Assembly (NCBI RefSeq): GCF_003382365.1
Contig: NZ_QTSU01000001.1
Span: 930,001-994,000 of the forward strand
Length of the DNA: 64,000 nt
Source of the DNA: Lysobacter silvisoli
GTDB taxonomy: Bacteria > Pseudomonadota > Gammaproteobacteria > Xanthomonadales > Xanthomonadaceae
Reading direction: 5' to 3'
In this document: positions 15,123 through 24,955 of the stretch, piece after piece
Layout: each line of letters opens with the position of its first letter
How positions within the stretch are numbered: the first letter of the stretch is position 1
Program-made: the position numbers and the translations under genes
Notes under the pieces: model-generated
What the model was told of the DNA's origin: nothing
The model's input: the letters and a program-made list of their open reading frames with translations, nothing else
The model's database searches: none

Positions 15123-18100
15123 ATGGAAAGCGTGGGTTCGGCTGCACGTGCTGTGGTAACTGCGTTGGTAACTGATTCTTTCCGCCGCGCCTCGCGCGCC
15201 GTCGCCACCCTGGCCCTGACGGCCCTGATCGTCGCCGCGCCGGTGGCCTGCAAGCGCGACACCTCCGGGCAGTTGCCCGACGTCAGCGGCGAGACCATCC
15301 AAGCCAAGCGCGAGGTGGTACAGGGCTTCGGCCTGGTCGCCGCCTACCCGGACCAGAAGTCCGACGAACAACTGGCGATCGCGCTGGAATTCAGCCAGCC
15401 GCTGGTCGGCACCCAGGCTTTCGACGAACTGATCGCGGTCACCGACAAGAACGGCGCGGTGGTCAAGGGCAGCTGGGTGCTGGACGAAGGCGGCAAGCTG
15501 CTGCGCTTCCCGCACGTTGAAGCCAGCAAGGACTATGTAGTCACGATCAAGGGCGGGCTGACCGCCGCCGACGGCGACCGCATCGGCAAGACCGTGACCC
15601 GCAACGTCTACACCGGTCCGCTGGACCCGGTGGTCGGCTTCGCCTCGCAGGGCAGCGTGCTGCCGGCGCGCGAGAGCCGCGGCCTGCCGGTGGTGTCGAT
15701 CAACGTGGCCGAGGTCGACGTCGAATTCATGCGGGTCAAGGACAAGGAACTGCCCAAGTTCTTCGCCGAGTACCAGCGCGGCGGCCGTCGCGGCAGCTGG
15801 GAGCTGGAACGCGACTGGGACGACAAGACGCCGCTGTCCAAGCTGGCCGAGCCGGTCTACGTCAACCGCTTCGTGCTGGGCGGCAAGCCCAACGAACGCG
15901 TGCTGACCTACCTGCCGCTGCAGGACATCGAGGAACTGCAGAAGCCGGGCCTGTACTTCGCGGTGATGAAGCGCGCGGGCCAGTTCAAGGACGAGTTCGA
16001 GACCGCGTTCTTCACCGTCAGCGACCTGGGCCTGCACGCGCGCGCCTACAAGGACAAGCTGTTCGTGCACACCGCCTCGCTGGAGAACGGCGGCGCGGTC
16101 GGCGGAGTGGAACTGAAGGTGCTCGACGGCAGCGGCGAGACCGTGCTCAAGGGCGAGACCGACCGCAACGGCAATGCGCTGCTGAACTACAAGCTCGACG
16201 CCGCGCACGTGCTCGTGGCCCAGCGCAGCAACGACGTGTCGATGCTGCCGTTCAACCAGCCGGCGCTGGACCTGTCCGAATTCGCCGTGTCCGGCCGCGA
16301 GCAGGCCTGGTTCGACGTATTCGCCTGGTCCGGCCGCGACCTCTACCGCCCCGGCGAAACGGTGCGGCTGTCGGCGCTGCTGCGCGACCAGGACGGCAAG
16401 CCGGTCGCGCTCAAGGGCAAGGCGCTGCAGCCGGTGTTCCTGCGCTACGTGCAGCCCGACGGCAAGACCTTCCTGGAAACGCGCCTGCAGCCCGATACCC
16501 AGGGCTACGTTCGCCACGCCCAGGTAATTCCGGCCGACGCCGCCACCGGCCGCTGGCGGGTGGAGTTCCGCACCGACCCGGCCAGCAAGGAAGCGGTGCA
16601 GGGCATGACCCTGCGCATCGAGGAATTCCTGCCCGAACGCCTGAAGCTGGACCTGAGCGCGCAGCCGCTGATCAAGCCCGGCGAGGCGCTCAAGCTCGAC
16701 GTGACCGGCGCCTACCTCTACGGTGCGCCGGCGGCCGGCAACCGCTTCACCGCCAAGCTGGCGGTGGCGGTGGAACAGCACCCCTTGGAGCAACTGCCCG
16801 GCTACTTCTTCGGCGACCCGACCCTCAGCCTGCCCAAGGAAGCCAAGGACGTGGTCGACACCGCGCTCGACGCGCAGGGCAAGCTGCAGCAGGACGTGGT
16901 CCTGCCCAGCGAGGCCAAGCCGCTGAGCCCGATCGCCGCGATCCTGACCGGCAGCGTGTACGAGAGCGGCGGCCGCAGCGTCAACCGCAGCCTCAAGCGC
17001 GTGCTGTGGCCGGCCGACGCGCTGGTCGGCGTGCGCCCGCTGTTCGACGACAAGGAGGGCACCGACGCCAACGGCAACGCCGGCTTCGAGCTGACCCGCG
17101 TGGGCGCCGACGGCAAGCCGCGCCCGGGCCGTGCCCTGCGCGTGACCCTGGTGCGCGAACACCGCGACTACCACTGGAACTACGACGCCGACGGCGGCTG
17201 GGACTACGACTTCAACCGCCGCTACGAGGACGTGGAAACCCGCACCGTCGACAGCGGCGCCGCGCCGCTGCGCCTGGACTTCCCGGTCGAATGGGGCGAG
17301 TACCGGGTGGACGTGTACGACCCGGCGACCAAGCTGACCTCGCGCTATCCGTTCACCGCCGGCTGGAGCTGGGACGACCAGAACCGCGGCCTGGACGCGC
17401 GCCCCGATAAGGTCAAGCTGGCGTTGGACAAGACCGCCTACAAGGCCGGCGACACGCTCAAGGTCACCCTGACCCCGCCGCACGCGGGCAAGGGCCTGCT
17501 GATGGTCGAAAGCGACCGCATGCTCTATGTGCAGGCGATCGACGCAAAGGCCGGCAGCACCTACGAGATTCCGGTCACCAACGACTGGGAGCGCCACGAC
17601 GTCTACGTGACCGCGCTGGTGTTCCGCGGCGGCAGCGCGCCCAGCAAGATCACCCCGGCGCGCGCGGTGGGCGTGGCCCACGTGCCCATGGACCGGCGCG
17701 ACCGCACCGTGGCCGTCGGCCTGAGCGTGCCCAAGCTGATGCGGCCGGAGCAGAACCTGCCGGTGACGGTGAGCGTGCCGCAGCTGGCCGGGCAGGAGGC
17801 CTACGTGACCGTGTCCGCGGTGGACGTGGGCATCCTCAACATCACCCGTTTCCCGGTGCCCGACGCGGCCGCGCATTTCTTCGCCCAGCGCCGTCTGGGC
17901 GTGGACGCCTACGACGTCTACGGCCGGGTGATCGAGAGCTTCGAAGGCGGCTCGGCCAAGATCCGCTTCGGCGGCGACGCCGCGCTGGAAGCGCTGCCGC
18001 AAGCGCGGCGTCCCACCGCCAAGGTGCAGACGGTGGACCTGTTCGCCGGGCCCGTGCGCCTGGACGCCAAGGGCCTGGCCCAGATCAAGCTGGCGGTGCC

Positions 18101-20105
18101 GGACTTCAACGGCACCCTGCGGGTCTCGGCGCTGGTGTACTCCAACGGCAAGTACGGCAAGCGCGACCGCGAAACCATCGTGCGCGCGCCGGTGCTGGCC
18201 GAGGCCAGCACGCCGCGCGTGCTCGCGCCGGGCGACCGCAGCAACGTGACCCTGGACGTGCAGAACTTCACCGGCCGCGCCGGCGAGTTCGACGTGCGCG
18301 TGGAGGGCATCGGCCCGCTGAGCCTGAGCGAGGGCAACCGCAAGGCCAGCCTGGGCGTGGACGCCAAGACCACCTACACCTTCCCCATCGTCGCCCGCGA
18401 GGGCTACACCGTGGCGCAGGTGCGCGTGCGTGTGGAAGGCAACGGCTACAAGGTCGACCGCCGCTACGACGTGCCGGTGCGGCCGGCCTGGCCGCAGGTG
18501 CTGCGTGCGCGTACCCAGGTGCTGGACTCGGCAGCAACGGTGCGGTTGGGCGCCGACTTCGCCGACGGCCTGATGCCCGGCTCCGTCAACGCGCGCATGA
18601 CCGTCAGCGCGCTGCCGCCGATCCCGTTCGCCAGCGCGCTGCAGGGCGCCTTGGAGTACCCCTACGGCTGCGCCGAGCAGACCACCAGCAAGGGTTACGC
18701 CGCGCTGGAGCTGGACGAGGCCACGGCCAAGATGCTGGGCGTGAAGGGCCTGGACGCCAAGCAGCGCCGCGCGCGCATGGAAGGCGCGTTCGGCCGGTTG
18801 GCGGCGATGCAGATCGGCTCCGGCCACTACTCGATGTGGGGCGACGGCGACTACGTCAATGCCTCGATCACGCCCTACGTGGTCGAGTTCCTGCTCGACG
18901 CGCGCGAGGCCGGCTTCGCCGTGCCCGAGGCGATGCTGCAGAAGTCGCTGAAAGTGCTCAACGAGGACCTGCTGTCCGGCGGCCCGCCGTTCTTCGGTTA
19001 CGACCGCCGCGAGCACCTCAAGTTCGCCTACCAGGCCCACGCCGGTTACGCGTTGGCGCGCGTGAACCGCGCGCCGCTGGGCACCTTGCGCGCGCTGTAC
19101 GATAACGAGCGCAAGCACAGCCTGACCGGCCTGCCGCTGGTGCACCTGGGCCTGGCGCTGTCGCTGCAGGGCGACAAGGCGCGCGGCAAGAAGGCCATCG
19201 CCGAAGGTTTCGCGCGCGACTCCAAGGACCGCCCGGAATACCTGGGCGACTACGGCAGCCGCGTGCGCGACGACGCGCTGATGATCGCGCTGGTGCACGA
19301 ACGCGGTTACGCGCAACCGTCCTTCGACGCGCGTGCGGTGACCCTGGGTCAGGAACTGGATGCGCGCCGCAACAGCGGCTGGCTGTGGCTGAGCACGCAG
19401 GAGCAGGTGGCGCTGGCGCGGCTGGGCAAGGCGCTGATGGCCGACCAGGGCAAGACCGTATCCGGCCAGTGGAAGGTCGGCGACGCGGCCTCGGACGCCA
19501 GCGCGGCCAAGATCGTCGGCCGCGTGTTCGACTACGACGCGCTGGCCGCGGGCGTGGCTTTCGACCCGGTCGGCCAGCCGCCGCTGTACGCGAGTATGGA
19601 AGTGGCCGGCGTGCCGCGCCGCGCACCCGAGCCCGACGCATCGGTGATCGAGGTCAAGCGCAAGTACTACACGACCAAGGGCGAGGAATGGACAGGCGGC
19701 ACCCTGGAAGAGGGCGACGCCTTGATCGTGCAGGTCAGCATCAAGGCCAGCCGCGCCATGCCCGACGCCTTGCTCACCGACCTGCTGCCGGCGGGCCTGG
19801 AGATCGAGAACTTCAACCTGGGCGACGCCAAGCAGTGGGCCGGCGTGGTGGTGGACGGCATCGAGATCGCCGACCGCGACGACGCGGCCGAGGTGCGCCA
19901 CGAGGAGTTCCGCGACGACCGCTACGTGGCCGCGCTGAAGCTGGACGTGGGCGACACCGCACGCGTGTTCTACCTGGTGCGCGCGGTCACGCCGGGCACC
20001 TACACCGTGCCGCCGTCGCTGGTGGAGGACATGTACCGTCCGGACCTGCGCGGCGTCGGCCGCGCGGTGCCGGCGATGCTGACGGTGAAGCAGCCGGGGC
20101 GGTGA
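15123..20105 (+). CDS. Alpha-2-macroglobulin family protein with thioester (YfhM-like)
   Basis: A 1660-residue bacterial alpha-2-macroglobulin, a broad-range protease trap of the periplasm. The N-terminus has a hydrophobic export segment (about residues 25-42) ending at Cys43; the -3 to -1 residues PVA are a poor lipobox, so lipidation is uncertain. MG-type beta domains fill the first two thirds. The thioester motif is intact, GCAEQ with Cys1183 and Gln1186, followed by the alpha-helical TED domain and receptor-like C-terminal domains. ATG 15123 follows GAGGGGAG. pbpC lies downstream, the classical yfhM-pbpC pairing, in which the trap is thought to guard the wall where PBP1c repairs it. The M12 protease gene is divergent from it. 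Confidence 0.95.
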   Translation: MESVGSAARAVVTALVTDSFRRASRAVATLALTALIVAAPVACKRDTSGQLPDVSGETIQAKREVVQGFGLVAAYPDQKSDEQLAIALEFSQPLVGTQAFDELIAVTDKNGAVVKGSWVLDEGGKLLRFPHVEASKDYVVTIKGGLTAADGDRIGKTVTRNVYTGPLDPVVGFASQGSVLPARESRGLPVVSINVAEVDVEFMRVKDKELPKFFAEYQRGGRRGSWELERDWDDKTPLSKLAEPVYVNRFVLGGKPNERVLTYLPLQDIEELQKPGLYFAVMKRAGQFKDEFETAFFTVSDLGLHARAYKDKLFVHTASLENGGAVGGVELKVLDGSGETVLKGETDRNGNALLNYKLDAAHVLVAQRSNDVSMLPFNQPALDLSEFAVSGREQAWFDVFAWSGRDLYRPGETVRLSALLRDQDGKPVALKGKALQPVFLRYVQPDGKTFLETRLQPDTQGYVRHAQVIPADAATGRWRVEFRTDPASKEAVQGMTLRIEEFLPERLKLDLSAQPLIKPGEALKLDVTGAYLYGAPAAGNRFTAKLAVAVEQHPLEQLPGYFFGDPTLSLPKEAKDVVDTALDAQGKLQQDVVLPSEAKPLSPIAAILTGSVYESGGRSVNRSLKRVLWPADALVGVRPLFDDKEGTDANGNAGFELTRVGADGKPRPGRALRVTLVREHRDYHWNYDADGGWDYDFNRRYEDVETRTVDSGAAPLRLDFPVEWGEYRVDVYDPATKLTSRYPFTAGWSWDDQNRGLDARPDKVKLALDKTAYKAGDTLKVTLTPPHAGKGLLMVESDRMLYVQAIDAKAGSTYEIPVTNDWERHDVYVTALVFRGGSAPSKITPARAVGVAHVPMDRRDRTVAVGLSVPKLMRPEQNLPVTVSVPQLAGQEAYVTVSAVDVGILNITRFPVPDAAAHFFAQRRLGVDAYDVYGRVIESFEGGSAKIRFGGDAALEALPQARRPTAKVQTVDLFAGPVRLDAKGLAQIKLAVPDFNGTLRVSALVYSNGKYGKRDRETIVRAPVLAEASTPRVLAPGDRSNVTLDVQNFTGRAGEFDVRVEGIGPLSLSEGNRKASLGVDAKTTYTFPIVAREGYTVAQVRVRVEGNGYKVDRRYDVPVRPAWPQVLRARTQVLDSAATVRLGADFADGLMPGSVNARMTVSALPPIPFASALQGALEYPYGCAEQTTSKGYAALELDEATAKMLGVKGLDAKQRRARMEGAFGRLAAMQIGSGHYSMWGDGDYVNASITPYVVEFLLDAREAGFAVPEAMLQKSLKVLNEDLLSGGPPFFGYDRREHLKFAYQAHAGYALARVNRAPLGTLRALYDNERKHSLTGLPLVHLGLALSLQGDKARGKKAIAEGFARDSKDRPEYLGDYGSRVRDDALMIALVHERGYAQPSFDARAVTLGQELDARRNSGWLWLSTQEQVALARLGKALMADQGKTVSGQWKVGDAASDASAAKIVGRVFDYDALAAGVAFDPVGQPPLYASMEVAGVPRRAPEPDASVIEVKRKYYTTKGEEWTGGTLEEGDALIVQVSIKASRAMPDALLTDLLPAGLEIENFNLGDAKQWAGVVVDGIEIADRDDAAEVRHEEFRDDRYVAALKLDVGDTARVFYLVRAVTPGTYTVPPSLVEDMYRPDLRGVGRAVPAMLTVKQPGR

Positions 20106-20152
20106 CGCCCCGGCATTCCGGCTCCGCCGTCGATTCCTGGACTCCACATCCG

Positions 20153-20259
20153 GTCATTCCGGCGTAAGCCGGAACCCATCTTGATTTTCGCTTGCGCTCG
20201 CACCAGACCTAAGCGGGAACAGCAACGGCAACATGGGTTCCGGCTTGCGCCGGAATGAC
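20153..20259. repeat. REP-like inverted repeat, GTCATTCCGGC family
   Basis: GTCATTCCGGCGTAAGCCGG at the left and its inverted counterpart CCGGCTTGCGCCGGAATGAC at the right frame about 65 nt; each end is itself a small palindrome. It separates the alpha-2-macroglobulin gene from pbpC. Other copies: 27823-28237 (three), 41407-41510, and a variant at 60503-60611. Confidence 0.85.
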
Positions 20260-20436
20260 GGTAAGGGGAGGGCGGCATCGGCTTGGTGGAGCGCAGCGCC
20301 TCCTCTATCAGTTTCGTAATCGAGCAGCACCCTTATCTCCGCCCAGCCCGCCAACGCCGCCGCCGAGCACCCGCGCCAGCCACGCCGCCTGGCCCTGAAA
20401 TCGCTGCTGGCCGCGCTGCTGTTCGTCACCGCGGCC

Positions 20437-22716
20437 ATGCTGCTGGACCTGGCGTTTCCGCTGCCGTTGCCGCGTGAGGGCCAGGCCGGCGCGGTGGTGG
20501 TCGCCGCCGACGGCACGCCGCTGCGCGCCTTCGCCGACCGCGGCGGCATCTGGCGCTATCCGGTGCGCACCGAACAGGTGTCGCCGTTGTACCTGCAGGC
20601 CTTGTTGAACTACGAGGACCGCTGGTTCTGGAAGCATCCCGGCATCAATCCTTACGCGCTGGGCCGCGCCGGCCTGCAATGGCTGCGCAGCGGCCGCGTG
20701 GTCTCCGGCGGTTCGACCCTGACCATGCAGGTCGCGCGCATCCTGGACCCGCATACGCGCACGCCCTGGGGCAAGTTCAAGCAGCTGCTGCGCGCGCTGC
20801 AGCTGGAAGTGCACCTGTCCAAGCACGAGATCCTGGCGCTGTACCTGCAGCGCGCGCCGTTCGGCGGCACCGTGGAAGGCGTGGAGGCGGCGAGCTGGGC
20901 CTACCTGGGCAAGCCCTCTGCGCGCCTGTCGCACGCCGAGGCGGCGCTGCTGGCGGTATTGCCGCAGGCGCCCAGCCGCCTGCGCCCGGACCGCGAGCCC
21001 GAGCGCGCGCGCAAGGCGCGCGACAAGGTGCTGGCGCGCATGGCCGAGCTGGGCGTGTGGTCGCAGGCGCTGGTCGCCGACGCGCGCATCGAGCCGGTGG
21101 TGGCGCGCTCGCTGCAGCCGCCGCAGCACGCACCGCTGCTGGCCCAGCGCTTGCGCTTCGAGCAGCCGCGCGCGGCGCGGCTGGTGTCGACCATCGACAT
21201 CGAACTGCAGCGCACCCTGGAAGACCGCGTCGCCTCGTACTTCTCCAATCTGCCCGAGCGGACCTCGGCGGCGTTGCTGGTGATCGACAACGCCAGCCTG
21301 GAGGCGCGCGCCTACGTGGGCTCGGCGACCTTCGCCGACGCCGCGCGCCTGGGCCATGTCGACATGGTCCAGGCCTGGCGTTCGCCGGGGTCCACGCTCA
21401 AGCCCTTTCTGTACGGCCTGGCCCTGGACGACGGCCTGATCCATTCCGAAAGCCTGCTGGTGGACGCGCCGCAGACCTTCGGCGATTACCGGCCCGGCAA
21501 TTTCGACGCCGCCTTCAACGGCCCGGTGAGCGCGGCGCAGGCGTTGCGGCTGTCGCTCAATGTGCCGGCGGTGGACCTGCTCGATCGCGTCGGCCCCAAC
21601 CGGTTCTCGGCGCGGCTGGCGCATGCCGGCATCGAACTGCATTGGCCGCGCGGCGCCACGCCGAACCTGGCGATGATCCTGGGCGGCACCGGCGCGCGCC
21701 TGGAAGACCTGGTCGGCGCCTACGCCGCCTTGAACCGCGACGGCGTCGCCGGTCGCGTGCGCTATCGCCCGGATGCGCCGCGCCTGGAACGCCGCCTGCT
21801 GTCGCCGGGCTCGGCCTGGATCGTGCGCGAGATACTCGAAGCCAATCCGCGCCCCGGCAGCGTGGCCGACACCTTCGACACCTCCGGCCGCCCGCGCGTG
21901 GCCTGGAAGACCGGCACCAGCTACGGTTTCCGCGACGCCTGGGCGCTGGGCGGCACGCGCCGTTACACCGTCGGCGTCTGGGTCGGCCGCCCCGACGGCA
22001 CGCCGCTGCCGGGCCAGTACGGCGCGGTCACCGCCTTGCCGCTGCTGTTCGAAGTGGTGGACAGCCTGCCGCGCCAGCGCGGCGATGGCGCGCAGCGGCC
22101 GCCACCGGCCAACGTGGAGCGCATCGAGGTGTGCTGGCCGTTGGGTTTGCCGCCGGATCCGGACGCGCCTGGGCTGTGCCAGAAGAAGCTGGACGCCTGG
22201 ACCCTGGACGGCTCGGTGCCGCCGACCTTCGCCGAGCGCGATGCGCGCCTGTGGAATGCGGGCGTGGAACGCTACGAGGTGGATGCGCGCAGCGGACTGC
22301 GCTTGTCGGCCGATTGCAGCGCGCCGCACCAGCGCCGCCAGGCGCAGCTGGCGCGCTGGCCGGCGCTGGCCTCGCCCTGGCTGGCCGCCGATACCCGCCA
22401 TGCCTCGCGCCTGCCGGCGCTGGCGCCGGACTGCGCCGACGACGGCCGCGACGCCGCCGAGGAACTGCTGATCGAAGGCATCGCCGACCGCGCCACGCTC
22501 GCGCGCGCGCCCGGCAGCGTCAAGCCGCTGAGTTTGTCCTTGCAGGCCATCGGCAGCGAACGCCGCGTGCGCTGGCTGCTGGACGGGCGTTTGATCGGCG
22601 AGTCGCAGGGGCAGGCGAGCTTCGCTCACGATTTCGCCGAGCCCGGCGACCATCAGCTGACCGCGCTGGCCGATAGCGGCGCGTGGGCGAGGGTGAGGTT
22701 CCGGATCCTGCGCTAG
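20437..22716 (+). CDS. pbpC: Penicillin-binding protein 1C
   Basis: Bifunctional murein synthase of the PBP1c class, 759 residues from the first ATG. The glycosyltransferase domain has NYEDRWFWKHPG and GGSTLTMQ; the transpeptidase domain has SPGSTLKPF (SxxK), SLN and KTGTS; a BiPBP C-terminal domain closes the protein. The start is unsettled. The frame is open from 20320 and codes for RRLALKSLLAALLFVTAA just before this ATG, clearly the first half of the membrane anchor, yet there is no ATG, GTG or TTG between the stop at 20317-20319 and 20437. A CTG start near 20389, or a sequence error, would restore the anchor. Partner of the upstream alpha-2-macroglobulin. Confidence 0.93.
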   Translation: MLLDLAFPLPLPREGQAGAVVVAADGTPLRAFADRGGIWRYPVRTEQVSPLYLQALLNYEDRWFWKHPGINPYALGRAGLQWLRSGRVVSGGSTLTMQVARILDPHTRTPWGKFKQLLRALQLEVHLSKHEILALYLQRAPFGGTVEGVEAASWAYLGKPSARLSHAEAALLAVLPQAPSRLRPDREPERARKARDKVLARMAELGVWSQALVADARIEPVVARSLQPPQHAPLLAQRLRFEQPRAARLVSTIDIELQRTLEDRVASYFSNLPERTSAALLVIDNASLEARAYVGSATFADAARLGHVDMVQAWRSPGSTLKPFLYGLALDDGLIHSESLLVDAPQTFGDYRPGNFDAAFNGPVSAAQALRLSLNVPAVDLLDRVGPNRFSARLAHAGIELHWPRGATPNLAMILGGTGARLEDLVGAYAALNRDGVAGRVRYRPDAPRLERRLLSPGSAWIVREILEANPRPGSVADTFDTSGRPRVAWKTGTSYGFRDAWALGGTRRYTVGVWVGRPDGTPLPGQYGAVTALPLLFEVVDSLPRQRGDGAQRPPPANVERIEVCWPLGLPPDPDAPGLCQKKLDAWTLDGSVPPTFAERDARLWNAGVERYEVDARSGLRLSADCSAPHQRRQAQLARWPALASPWLAADTRHASRLPALAPDCADDGRDAAEELLIEGIADRATLARAPGSVKPLSLSLQAIGSERRVRWLLDGRLIGESQGQASFAHDFAEPGDHQLTALADSGAWARVRFRILR

Positions 22717-22764
22717 CGCTAGGCTGCGGCGGCAACCGCATCATCGCGGCATCCGGCGCTGCGG

Positions 22765-23526
22765 TTATTCGCTTTCGCCGCGCGTCTGGTAGGCCGCGAC
22801 CACGTCGCCGATCGAATCCGCGCCGGGCGCGTAGCGCGCGCCGGCATAGCCCATGCCGGCCAGCAGCAGGGCGATGGTCAGGGTGGGCAGGAAAGTCTGG
22901 CGCAACACCGTGCGTAACCAGTATTCCGAGCGGATGCGGCGCAGGCGGCGGTATAGACCGCCGGCCAGGGCGACGTCGAGCAGCACCTCGGCCATCAGCG
23001 AGGGCGCGATCCACACCACCCAGGTAGTGAGCAACAGCAGCGCGGCCAGGGCCGCCAGCGCGGCGATGGCGGCGAGCAGGAGCCAGCCCAGGCCGTCGTC
23101 GCCGGCGCAGCCGTCGGCGCCGGGCAGGTCGAGTTTGGGCAGGGGTTGTTCGGCCAGGGACGTTTGCATCGAGGAGGCCGGTGAGTCGAACGAAGCCGAT
23201 GCGCCGCCACCGCCGCTTTGGCCGCCACCGCCGCCGAAGCTGCCACTGGAGCCGCCGTTGCCCGGGGACACATCCAGATACTCGTAGGCGCGGCTTTGGA
23301 AGGTGACCGCCCACAGCCACAGCAGCGCCATGAAGACGAGATAGGCAATGCCCACTGCGGCCGGGTAGCGCTGCCACATCGCCGTCATGCCCGCGTCCAG
23401 CAGCAGGTAGGAGGCGAGGAAGCCGATGCCGCCGGTGAGGGCGACGATCACCATCATCTGCAGGCGCGGCCAATGCGCGTGCTCCAGGTGGCTGCGCAGG
23501 CGGGCTAGGTGGAGCATGCGGCTCAT
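22765..23526 (-). CDS. Inner membrane protein of unknown function
   Basis: A 253-residue protein with two N-terminal membrane segments (about 25-47 and 58-77), a long glycine/serine-rich linker (about 88-130, containing GGGGGQSGGGG), two further hydrophobic segments (about 150-180) and a last one near 220-235. No catalytic motif is visible. It is convergent with pbpC (48 nt apart). A similar layout occurs in uncharacterised Xanthomonadaceae proteins; I do not recognise a named family. Confidence 0.75.
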   Translation of the reverse strand: MSRMLHLARLRSHLEHAHWPRLQMMVIVALTGGIGFLASYLLLDAGMTAMWQRYPAAVGIAYLVFMALLWLWAVTFQSRAYEYLDVSPGNGGSSGSFGGGGGQSGGGGASASFDSPASSMQTSLAEQPLPKLDLPGADGCAGDDGLGWLLLAAIAALAALAALLLLTTWVVWIAPSLMAEVLLDVALAGGLYRRLRRIRSEYWLRTVLRQTFLPTLTIALLLAGMGYAGARYAPGADSIGDVVAAYQTRGESE

Positions 23527-23603
23527 GCGCCGAGTCTAGCCGCAACTGCACCCGGCCGCCGTACGCGGCCGCCGGGCCGTGCCCGGGCGCATTGCGGCGG
23601 CGC

Positions 23604-24206
23604 TCAGCCGCCGGTCCAGCCGTCGAGCAGGTCGGCCAGCTCGTCGGCGTGTTCCTCTTCCTGGGCCAGGATGTCTTCCATCATCCGCTTGGTGGTGGTG
23701 TCGCGGTCGCCGAGGTAGTCGATGATGGCGCGGTAGCTGTCGATGGCGATGCGCTCGGCGACCAGGTCTTCTTTGACCATGTCGCGCAGGTCGCTGCCTT
23801 CCACGTACTCGGCATGCGCGCGCGAGGACAGCACGTCGGGATTGAGGTCCGGTTCGCCGCCCAACTGCACGATGCGTTCGGCGATGCGGTCGGCGTGGGC
23901 CTGTTCCTGGTTGGCGTGCTCGAGGAACTCGGCCTTGACCGCGTCGGCCATCAGGCCGCTGGCCATGAAGTAATGGCGCTTGTAGCGCAGCACGCAGACG
24001 ATTTCGGTGGCCAGCGCCTCGTTGAGCAGCTTGATCACGGTGCCGCGGTCGGCGGTGTAGCTGTCGGTGATGGCGCCGTCTTCGATGTGCTTGCGCGCGC
24101 GCTCGCGGATGGCGCGGATGTCGGTGACCACGGCCGCCTCAGGCGGGCGGCCTGCGCCGGCGGCGGGAGTCGCGCCGGCGCGGGGGCGAGCGGGTTTGGC
24201 GCTCAT
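23604..24206 (-). CDS. Ferritin-like / bacterioferritin-family protein
   Basis: A 200-residue four-helix-bundle protein. Iron-binding type residues appear in repeated E...ExxH patterns: ALATEIVCVLRYKRHY, EFLEHANQEQAHADRIAERI, KEDLVAERIAIDSYR and DILAQEEEHADEL. The first 30 residues are a Pro/Ala/Arg-rich extension reminiscent of Dps tails. The ATG at 24206 is preceded by AGGAGA. It probably stores iron or protects from oxidative damage, which agrees with the peroxiredoxin gene just upstream on the same strand (gap 83 nt). Bacterioferritin against other ferritin-like families cannot be settled by eye. Confidence 0.85.
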   Translation of the reverse strand: MSAKPARPRAGATPAAGAGRPPEAAVVTDIRAIRERARKHIEDGAITDSYTADRGTVIKLLNEALATEIVCVLRYKRHYFMASGLMADAVKAEFLEHANQEQAHADRIAERIVQLGGEPDLNPDVLSSRAHAEYVEGSDLRDMVKEDLVAERIAIDSYRAIIDYLGDRDTTTKRMMEDILAQEEEHADELADLLDGWTGG

Positions 24207-24289
24207 GTCGATCTCCTGGCGATGGCTGGGAGGGGCCCAGCCACCTTGCCCAGGCGGCGGTGACGGCGGCGTGGTCGCCGCCGTGCCGT

Positions 24290-24766
24290 TCAGACCAGCG
24301 TCAACATGTGTTCGGCGGAAGACACGCGATACTCGCCCGGCGCTTCCACCTCCAACTGGCGCACCACGCCGTCTTCGGCGTACAGGGCGAAGCGCTTGGC
24401 GCGCGTGCCCATGCCGTAGGCGCTGGCGTCCAGCTCCAGGCCCAGGGCGCGGGTGAAGTCGCCGTTGCCGTCGGCGAGCATGAGCAGGCCGTCGGGCACG
24501 TGCTGGCTCTGCGACCAGGCCTGCATCACGAAGGGGTCGTTGACCGACAGGCAGGCCACGTCGATACCCTGTTCGCGGAAACGCTCGAAGTTTTCCACGA
24601 AGCTGGGCAGGTGGCGCTCCGAGCAGGTGGGCGTGAACGCGCCGGGCACGGCGAACAGCACCGCTTTCTTGCCGTCGAACAGGCTGCGGGTGTCCACGGT
24701 TTCGATGCCGTTGTTGATGCGCTTGAGTGCGACTTCGGGCAGGCGGTCGCCGATCTGGATGCTCAT
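24290..24766 (-). CDS. Peroxiredoxin (Prx5-type, AhpC/TSA redoxin)
   Basis: A 158-residue thiol peroxidase. The peroxidatic cysteine is Cys48 in VPGAFTPTCSERHLPSF, the signature of the Prx5 group; a second cysteine, Cys72 in IDVACLSVNDPF, may resolve or be structural. Full length for the family. ATG 24766 follows CAGGAGA. It reduces peroxides with thioredoxin or glutaredoxin, and its neighbour is a ferritin-like protein on the same strand. A divergent cbpA starts 190 nt away. Confidence 0.94.
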   Translation of the reverse strand: MSIQIGDRLPEVALKRINNGIETVDTRSLFDGKKAVLFAVPGAFTPTCSERHLPSFVENFERFREQGIDVACLSVNDPFVMQAWSQSQHVPDGLLMLADGNGDFTRALGLELDASAYGMGTRAKRFALYAEDGVVRQLEVEAPGEYRVSSAEHMLTLV

Positions 24767-24955
24767 GCTGTCTCCTGTGGGGTGGGAGGCTCGCCGCACG
24801 CGGCAAACCCTGGGACCCCGGCATTGTGCGCGCAAGCATTGAAAAACGCAGGTGTCGCAGCCATTTGGTCTTGATCCAGACTTCACGCGCCGCCGTGCGC
24901 GGCCTACGCTGTGGGCCGGTACGGGCCGTGCGCCAGCGAGCTTGAGGGAGCCGCA

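Noticed and set aside
15048-20147. A 1699-codon antisense frame over the alpha-2-macroglobulin gene
   Set aside because: Its length equals that of the gene beneath it and its composition (HRAVGQ-rich) is typical of antisense frames in high-GC DNA.
22520-23551. A 343-codon minus-strand frame overlapping the inner membrane protein and the end of pbpC
   Set aside because: It runs out of frame with the membrane protein and antisense into pbpC; basic low-complexity composition.
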